64,000 nucleotides of DNA. Source: CAZQBY01 sp964592405 [NCBI: uncultured archaeon] (lineage in GTDB: Archaea > Altiarchaeota > Altiarchaeia > JAFGQM01). Of the stretch, positions 58,904 through 64,000 are shown piece after piece. The stretch's first letter is position 1; each line of letters opens with the position of its first letter. Under the pieces are notes generated by a model. It had not been told where the DNA came from. It made no database searches and saw nothing but the letters and a program-made list of their open reading frames with translations. A program made the position numbers and the translations under genes. The stretch is taken from assembly GCA_964592405.1 (NCBI GenBank), contig CAZQBY010000001.1, forward strand, positions 18,459-82,458, read 5' to 3'.

Positions 58904-60636
58904 TATCCTCTTTCAGACCTTCTGCGAAACTTCTCAATAATATCCAATTCAGAACGATCCCCGGGCAACTCATCTGTCTCGTAGATTCCCTCTCTTTCTT
59001 CCAGCAACCTCCTGTGGCGCCTCCTGATGAGCTTCAGCCGCTCTTCTTTGCTGAGAGGTGCCCTTTTCCGTCTCACTGGGCCTTCTAATGGCCCTCTGCC
59101 CCTCAGTTTGGCGATCTTTTCGTCTATCTCCACCATCTGCTCATCAAGTTCCTTCAGCTTTCTGAGTACGCCGGCCCGTTCCTTTCTGACTGCCGCACTT
59201 TCAGGTTGCTCCATAGTTGCCCTTAATCGTCCGGCAAATCTGCCCCTCTCAGCGGCCAGTTCTTCCCTTCTCTCTCGTAAAGAAGTCTCGGCCCGCTCTC
59301 TCATCGCCACTCTCCTGACAGCTTTCTTCCTTTCTCTTTCTGCTGCCCTGCGCAGCCTCTCTACAGCAGACTCCTTCAAATTGCCCTCATTCTCCAGCAA
59401 AAACCTTTCAAACAGTATAGCACCCTGAGGATCTATCTCGCGCATCGCCGGCAGAACCTCAGCCCACATGCGGTGCACTGTCATGTTTCCTGTCGGCAGA
59501 TGGTCAACCATCTGCCATACCTGATTTTTTGTGAGTCCATATTTTCTGGCCAGTTTTTTGACCTGACCCCTTTTGACCAGTCCTTTCTCATTCCTCGCAA
59601 GCTCTTTATACTCGGCTCTTATGCGCATGCAGAGTGCCGTCTTTCTGTATCTCTCTATACGTCTTCTGGTAAGACCTGCTAGAACTGACTTACTGCCCGT
59701 CCTTCTGTTGCCTTTCTCACCCGATCCCATCATGATTACACGCCTCAATTCCGGCAGGAAATACCGACTTTTCCTCTGATTGGTGCTGAGCCTCCGACCG
59801 CTCTTTGTAAGCGAATATGTCACAGCCCTGCCCCGTTTTCTGGCTTCCACGAGCCCGGCTGTGACGAACCTGTCAAGATATCTGTCAACGTGCTCTGTTT
59901 GTATTCCGGCAGCTTTTGCCAGTTCGCTGATGTTTTTGGGTTCAGTGCCAAGGACACTCCAGAGCTTGTATCCCATACTCTGTGTCGGAATGGGTGCCCG
60001 GTGGCTCCTCTCAGCAGCCATCCATCTGTAGGCCTGTTTGCTTCTGCGACTGCCCTCTATTGAGACCCGTTCAGCCATTCCAGCTGCTTCCAGCAGGTTC
60101 AGGGCATTTATAACCAACCGATGATTGTTTCCCGTTTTTTCGGCCAGCTCCAGAGAGGTGTGAGGACCATCCTTACGTGTCAGCTCTCTCCTGATATCAT
60201 GCAGGATATTCTTCCTCACTAGCTGATTCAGGGCTTCCAGCTTTCCGTTAATTATATCAATACCCTTAAGGCTCAGGCGTCTCTGGAGGGAAAGAGCGGC
60301 ATTCATCCATGGCAGTAGCTTATCCCTGTGCGTTCCCCTGCTCCGCACAAGCGCCTGTGCAACCTGCATGGCAGTCGGTTTATAGGGATGCCCTTTTAAT
60401 TCCCTGAGCAGGGCGCGTGCCATCTTCTTTGTGGGAAGCCTTTTGTGTCGCGGATTGCGGGCTTCAATCAACCTTATCTCCTCTGTAAGCTCTTTCTCGA
60501 TATCCTCGGGGAGTGGCTCTTTCTTGACAGGTTTGGACATATCCCTAGCAAAGCTTCCGAGCCTTTTCCTGCTCATTCCAAGGGCTTCTCTGAAAGATGG
60601 GTGTCTCGGTGGCTTTGCATTCTTCTTGGAAGCCAT
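58900..60636 (-). CDS. Large basic protein with several winged-helix-like segments and C-terminal coiled coil
   Basis: 578 residues, very Arg/Lys-rich. HTH-like units are visible at about 165-200 (TSLELAEKTGNNHRLVINAL; NLLEAAGMAERVSIEG), about 230-280 (NISELAKAAGIQTEHVDRYL; FVTAGLVEARKRGRAVTYSL) and about 365-390 (VKKLARKYGLTKNQVWQMVD). Residues about 430-530 are a charged coiled coil. This suggests a DNA-binding, possibly chromosome-organising or regulatory protein. I recognise no family. Its promoter region carries a GTTACACTACA element, and its 3' end adjoins tRNA-Thr, which has two more. Confidence 0.8.
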   Translation of the reverse strand: MASKKNAKPPRHPSFREALGMSRKRLGSFARDMSKPVKKEPLPEDIEKELTEEIRLIEARNPRHKRLPTKKMARALLRELKGHPYKPTAMQVAQALVRSRGTHRDKLLPWMNAALSLQRRLSLKGIDIINGKLEALNQLVRKNILHDIRRELTRKDGPHTSLELAEKTGNNHRLVINALNLLEAAGMAERVSIEGSRRSKQAYRWMAAERSHRAPIPTQSMGYKLWSVLGTEPKNISELAKAAGIQTEHVDRYLDRFVTAGLVEARKRGRAVTYSLTKSGRRLSTNQRKSRYFLPELRRVIMMGSGEKGNRRTGSKSVLAGLTRRRIERYRKTALCMRIRAEYKELARNEKGLVKRGQVKKLARKYGLTKNQVWQMVDHLPTGNMTVHRMWAEVLPAMREIDPQGAILFERFLLENEGNLKESAVERLRRAAERERKKAVRRVAMRERAETSLRERREELAAERGRFAGRLRATMEQPESAAVRKERAGVLRKLKELDEQMVEIDEKIAKLRGRGPLEGPVRRKRAPLSKEERLKLIRRRHRRLLEEREGIYETDELPGDRSELDIIEKFRRRSERGY

Positions 60637-60681
60637 ACCTAAAGTTAAGCCTTAAAAGAATAAAATAGCCTTTCTCGCGTC

Positions 60682-60692
60682 TGTAGTGTAAC
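60682..60692 (-). promoter_or_regulatory. GTTACACTACA element upstream of the multi-wHTH gene
   Basis: Exact 11-mer on the minus strand, 46 nt before the ATG, followed after 15 nt by a TATA-like ATTTTATT. Fourth copy in the window. It also abuts the stop of the small membrane protein (60693). Confidence 0.55.
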
Positions 60693-60797
60693 TTACCCCA
60701 CGAACCTTGTCCAGAGCGCCCACGCGAACAGGACTATAGCTACCGCGAACAGCAGTATCAGCATCGCCCCGGCTGTGGCACTGACCTTTTTGCCCAT
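60693..60797 (-). CDS. Small single-helix membrane protein (34 aa)
   Basis: Frame from ATG at 60797 to TAA at 60693. The sequence opens MGKKVSATAGAMLILLFAVA and continues IVLFAWALWTRFVG: a short basic head, then one hydrophobic helix. It lies 23 nt downstream of the aldolase gene, with an AGGAGGT about 19 nt before the ATG. It is slightly like small SecG/Sec61-beta-type or cytochrome-accessory peptides in size, but I do not assign it. Confidence 0.55.
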   Translation of the reverse strand: MGKKVSATAGAMLILLFAVAIVLFAWALWTRFVG

Positions 60798-60820
60798 TTT
60801 GTCAAAGAGTGCATAACCTC

Positions 60821-61753
60821 CTATTTGGCACCCTTTTCATAGATAGCCATGGCTTCATCTACGCTCTTTCCGTGCAGGGTGATGGCCGAGATGGCATTGC
60901 ACATGGCGACTGCTTCATTCAGCGGCTTCTGGTGGATGTTGCGTCCGGTCGCGTTGCCCCAGGCCCCGCTGATGTATATCTGGTCGTGCAATCGCTGCAG
61001 GAATTTTCTGACATCAGTTGAGGAGCCTCCGGCACAGACAACCTTGGTCCTGCCTGCCGCAGCTACCGCCTCCTTCATTATCTCTGCGCTGTTGGCACCT
61101 TCTTTCTTGGGGTAATTGACCTTGACAAAGTCTGCTCCCAGACAAGCACCCACACCGGTCGCTCCTGCAATCAGATGCGGGTCCTTTTCATCCGGCACTG
61201 CCTTGCCGCGGGGATATATCCAAAGAACCACCACCAGCCCGTTCTTGTGGGCATCATAGACTATGTTGGCAGCCTGCTGGAGCATATCCTTCTCAAACTC
61301 ACTGCCCAGATAAATCGTGTAGCCCACACCCACAATCTTCAGCCCGCTGTTCCTCTTGAACTCCACTATCTTATCCACGCTGAGCCACTGGTTACTGAAG
61401 GGATCCATTTGTTCAGTCTTCACTAAATTGGTCTTTGAGTTCAGCTTTACCAGATATGTTACGTCCCTATAATCCAAGCCATATCTGGCAATAAGCCCCA
61501 GCTGTGTGGCAAACACACCGATTTCACCTTGGGAAGCTATCCTAAAGAGATGCTCTGGATCCGCATCGTCTTCGGCAATGCCCTCGCCGTAGAAATCGTT
61601 ATTCAGATGTTCGACCTTCTGGTCTCCTGCAAACAGCATGAGCCTCCCGGTTCCCTTTGTTATCTCAAGATAGTTCTTGATATACTCTTCTCTGGCATCC
61701 TCCGGCACCCCTGCAGGCACCTTGACATCCTTGGCAGAAATACTAAGGTCCAT
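60821..61753 (-). CDS. fba: Fructose-bisphosphate aldolase, archaeal class I (DhnA type)
   Basis: 310 residues from the ATG at 61753 (MDLSISAKDVKVPAGVP). An ATG six codons earlier (61771) is possible, but the shared TATA box at 61784-61792 lies too close for it. Features: RLMLFAGDQKVEHLNNDFYG, VVLWIYPRG, ADFVKVNYPKK (Schiff-base Lys) and VVCAGGSSTDVRKFLQ. Condenses DHAP and GAP. Divergent from FBPase, so the pair looks gluconeogenic. Confidence 0.92.
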   Translation of the reverse strand: MDLSISAKDVKVPAGVPEDAREEYIKNYLEITKGTGRLMLFAGDQKVEHLNNDFYGEGIAEDDADPEHLFRIASQGEIGVFATQLGLIARYGLDYRDVTYLVKLNSKTNLVKTEQMDPFSNQWLSVDKIVEFKRNSGLKIVGVGYTIYLGSEFEKDMLQQAANIVYDAHKNGLVVVLWIYPRGKAVPDEKDPHLIAGATGVGACLGADFVKVNYPKKEGANSAEIMKEAVAAAGRTKVVCAGGSSTDVRKFLQRLHDQIYISGAWGNATGRNIHQKPLNEAVAMCNAISAITLHGKSVDEAMAIYEKGAK

Positions 61754-61820
61754 TTTTAATTTAGGAAACATTAACTAGTCTGATTATAAAAATTCTTTGA
61801 AAAAATATGAAAAACTAAAA

Positions 61821-62711
61821 ATGGAAAGAAAAAGCCTTGAGCAATCCATAGCCTGGATGAATCCCAATCTCCAGGAGATCATCCTAAGGATAGCTACAGT
61901 ATCCGCGGAGATGCGTCTTGACTTTCCTGGCAAGAGGGGTGCGGCGGAGACCAAGAACGTCTATGGCGAAACGCAGCAGAAACTGGATGTCTGGGCGGAT
62001 AAGGTGCTGACCAAGGAGCTACTTGCCACAGGTAAAGTGCGTGCAATAGTGTCTGAGGAGAGAGAAAAGCCGACAATGGGAAGTGGGAACTATGTGATTA
62101 CCATGGACCCGCTGGACGGCTCCTCTAATATAAAGAGCAACAATATCTTTGGGACAATAATAGGCATACACAATCAGCCGGAAATACTGACAGAGGGAAA
62201 AAACCAGATAGTCGCCTTCTACGTCATGTACGGCCCGCTGACCAGCATTGTTATGGCAACAGAAAAGGGTGTCAATGAGTATGACTATGACGAGAGGGCC
62301 GGGAGGTATTATCTGGTGAAGGAGAACATAACATTGCCCGAGGAGGGCAAGCTCTATAGTGCAGGTGGTGGCAATGATGGCTGGGATCCAAAATTCTCCA
62401 ACTTCATAGGTAGCTTGGTTGCGCGCAAGGTGAAACTGCGCTATGGGGGCTCCTTTGTGGGTGACGTCAATCAGGTGTTGAACTATGGGGGGATATTCTG
62501 CTATCCTGCGACCAGTAAAAAGCCAAAGGGCAAGCTCAGACTGGTCATCGAGTGCAATCCGATGGCGTTCATCATGACTAGGGCAGGTGGGGCGGCAAGT
62601 GACGGAAAAAAACCAATATTGGATATTCAGCCAGAGGATATAACCCAGCGGACACCCATATATATAGGCAACAGGGATTTTGTTGAGGAGCTAGAGAAAG
62701 CACTGAAGTGA
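61821..62711 (+). CDS. fbp: Fructose-1,6-bisphosphatase class I
   Basis: 296 residues from the ATG at 61821; an in-frame TTG at 61797 lies too close to the TATA box. Metal site: IVSEEREKPT, MDPLDGSSNIKSNNIFGTI, KLRYGGSFVGDVNQVLNYGG, and RLVIECNPMAFIMTRAGGAA. Hydrolyses FBP to F6P. Many archaea use the bifunctional class V FBP aldolase/phosphatase instead; a separate class I enzyme is less common. Confidence 0.94.
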   Translation: MERKSLEQSIAWMNPNLQEIILRIATVSAEMRLDFPGKRGAAETKNVYGETQQKLDVWADKVLTKELLATGKVRAIVSEEREKPTMGSGNYVITMDPLDGSSNIKSNNIFGTIIGIHNQPEILTEGKNQIVAFYVMYGPLTSIVMATEKGVNEYDYDERAGRYYLVKENITLPEEGKLYSAGGGNDGWDPKFSNFIGSLVARKVKLRYGGSFVGDVNQVLNYGGIFCYPATSKKPKGKLRLVIECNPMAFIMTRAGGAASDGKKPILDIQPEDITQRTPIYIGNRDFVEELEKALK

Positions 62712-62721
62712 GCAATCAAAG

Positions 62722-63561
62722 ATGGCAAAACTTGAGATTCCGGAGATTCTCATGAAGTACGGGGAGATGCCTCCGGCCATGCAGAGGGCTGTGGAATTCG
62801 CCCTGAGCGGTCGCGGGCACCCATCCGAATCCGCATTCCTTTACCCGCTTGAAAAGGGTCTGGAGTCCGGAGAGTTTGGAGTCGATTCAATGTGGTTGGG
62901 GGAGGACTTTGCCTTTGGCGTTGTAAACTATCGCACTGGGGATTTGGAAGGTGTCAATACCCTCCCGCGATGGCATAAGGCCCATTCAGAACCCTGGTTT
63001 GAACGAAGCCGGATACTCCTCAACAGATACAAGGCGGAGGAGCTTGGCCTGTATGAGTCATATCTGGATCTCTTTGTCAGAGGCAGAAAACATCTTTGGA
63101 GGGAAGACAAGAGGGTGCTTACAAGAAAGGAGGCCTATGAGGGCCTTGGAGCTGAATTACTGGAAAGGGCCGTTCTGACGCCAGCTGAACAGACCGCTAG
63201 GATAAGAGAGATTACTGGATATCTGAGAACCGTCCGCCCGGAAAAGCACACTGGAGGCAGTAAGGCCTATGCTCTCCAGAGACGCCTGCTGAACCTGCTG
63301 GAACAGGATCCCAGATTTCAGAAGAGATTTGCGGGAGTCCCGATAATCACGGTTCGCAGGCAGACCGGAGCGGTTATAATGCAGCCAAAATCAGAGTCCT
63401 TGGATCCAAAGATCAATGAGTATACAATCCTTACCGGCGATGCAATAGTCAATGACCAGACACAGCTAACCGCACCCCAGCTGGAGGTGCACACTGCAGC
63501 CCTAAAACAGTTCCTTTTAATACAGCAGAGAAAGATAAAGAGAAACAAACCAAAGAAATGA
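62722..63561 (+). CDS. Unknown soluble protein
   Basis: 279 residues. Helix-rich with conserved-looking aromatic stretches: LGEDFAFGVVNYRTGDLEGV, RWHKAHSEPWFERSRILLNR, ITGYLRTVRPEKHTGGSKAY, VPIITVRRQTGAVIMQPKSE, and a basic C-terminus. No cysteine or membrane segment. It starts 10 nt after fbp, so probably co-transcribed. No family recognised. Confidence 0.76.
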   Translation: MAKLEIPEILMKYGEMPPAMQRAVEFALSGRGHPSESAFLYPLEKGLESGEFGVDSMWLGEDFAFGVVNYRTGDLEGVNTLPRWHKAHSEPWFERSRILLNRYKAEELGLYESYLDLFVRGRKHLWREDKRVLTRKEAYEGLGAELLERAVLTPAEQTARIREITGYLRTVRPEKHTGGSKAYALQRRLLNLLEQDPRFQKRFAGVPIITVRRQTGAVIMQPKSESLDPKINEYTILTGDAIVNDQTQLTAPQLEVHTAALKQFLLIQQRKIKRNKPKK

Positions 63562-63570
63562 GGTACTGTT

Positions 63571-63603
63571 TATTGCAAATGCAAATGTCAATATTGCAAA
63601 TGC
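63571..63603 (+). repeat. Direct repeat TATTGCAAATGC x2
   Basis: Exact 12-mer at 63571-63582 and 63592-63603, 21 bp apart (two helical turns), just downstream of the unknown gene. Could be a regulator site or slippage product. Confidence 0.55.
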
Positions 63604-63617
63604 CAATAAGCGTGAGT

Positions 63618-63638
63618 GCGGTCCCGCAAAGGGACCGC
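63618..63638. terminator. 8-bp hairpin between convergent genes
   Basis: GCGGTCCC-5 nt-GGGACCGC is a perfect stem between the ends of the 279-aa gene and the small zinc protein. No long T-run follows, so it may be a bidirectional pause or stability hairpin rather than a strict terminator. Confidence 0.5.
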
Positions 63639-63649
63639 CTCAACCTCCC

Positions 63650-63892
63650 TTACAGTCCGCCTCCTACTTTTACCCCGTAGCCGGGCCGGAACCCAGCCTG
63701 GGATAAAGATGAATCTGCACAGGACTTGCACAATCCGTGCTGGCTCCCACAGTTACAACAGAAATCAGAGTGGCAGTTCTTGCATCTGTCCGCATACGGC
63801 TCGTTGATTTCCATGACTCTTCCGCAGACCTCACAGACTCTTGTCTTGCACCGGATCCAGACGAGAGAGACCATTTCAGAACACACTGTCAT
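63650..63892 (-). CDS. Small Cys-rich zinc-finger-like protein
   Basis: 80 residues with ten cysteines in the core: CKTRVCEVCGRVM, RCKNCHSDFCCNCGSQHG and LCKSCAD. This could hold two or three zinc sites (B-box/ZPR-like look). The N-terminus may start later. The last 100 bp of the window (63893-64000) hold no gene I can support. Confidence 0.62.
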   Translation of the reverse strand: MTVCSEMVSLVWIRCKTRVCEVCGRVMEINEPYADRCKNCHSDFCCNCGSQHGLCKSCADSSLSQAGFRPGYGVKVGGGL

Positions 63893-64000
63893 ATATACGG
63901 GTTTAAACGTGTTATAGTTTCTGCCGGAAAAATTTTGGAGACCTGAATAATATTACTTTTTGGAAATAATCAACACCGGACGCAGGACGGTCTAGCCTTC

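Overview
The window is archaeal chromosome. Evidence: archaeal ribosomal proteins L7Ae, S28e and L24e; deoxyhypusine synthase; tRNA genes without encoded CCA, four of which carry introns at the canonical 37/38 site with bulge-helix-bulge pairing; archaeal-type GluRS and IleRS; an archaeal class I aldolase; VapBC; and an archaeal FlaI/FlaJ-type secretion ATPase with two membrane proteins. A block of tetrahydromethanopterin biosynthesis genes and the anaerobic homocysteine gene set (COG1900, NIL-ferredoxin, COG2122) point to an anaerobic, euryarchaeal-type organism with C1 metabolism. I infer an uncultivated lineage such as Altiarchaeota or a neighbour; the window alone does not prove this. I see no IS elements, CRISPR arrays or rRNA.

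Layout. 1-1.2 kb: a 2-isopropylmalate/citramalate synthase (cut by the left edge) and tRNA-Phe. 1.4-6.4 kb: a secreted Cys-rich protein, a CPA2 antiporter and the three-gene homocysteine operon. 6.5-8.8 kb: TatD and the L7Ae-S28e-L24e-NDK operon. 8.9-13.7 kb: tRNA-Ile(UAU), ileS and gltX in a row. 13.8-19.5 kb: an unknown Cys-rich protein, an HPS-RraA fusion, a split MgtE-type transporter and three small membrane or coiled-coil proteins. 19.5-25.1 kb: a fold-III PLP decarboxylase with deoxyhypusine synthase, DUF192 with PRPP synthetase, and ValRS. 25.1-33.1 kb: a HAD phosphatase, an AfpA/DmrX-like flavoprotein, DUF1464, then an overlapping five-gene operon (AIR-synthase-like, DUF447, beta-RFAP synthase, CPBP protease, chorismate-lyase-like DUF98) with MptE divergent from it. 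33.1-35.4 kb: a basic unknown protein and three tandem anchored paralogues. 35.4-43.7 kb: YchF, VapBC, a 1543-aa surface protein between two small membrane proteins, and a SerA-like dehydrogenase. 43.7-48.1 kb: a small possible insertion and a TadA/FlaJ pilus-type operon. 48.2-51.3 kb: tRNA-Val, tRNA-Arg and tRNA-Trp with scattered accessory genes. 51.4-57.0 kb: a five-gene glycan operon. 57-64 kb: TruD, tRNA-Thr, a large multi-wHTH-like protein, aldolase and FBPase, and small zinc proteins.

The most unusual signals are RNA- and promoter-level. A roughly 100-nt multi-hairpin module is almost identical in the introns of tRNA-Trp and tRNA-Thr. A family of CTTAT-loop hairpins flanks the tRNA genes. 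An exact 11-mer, GTTACACTACA, occurs four times, all in intergenic promoter-like positions next to tRNA genes or in front of the multi-wHTH gene. A tRNA-Ile with UAU anticodon sits 16 nt upstream of ileS. The tRNA-Trp intron has a box C/D-like guide whose N+5 position falls on C34.
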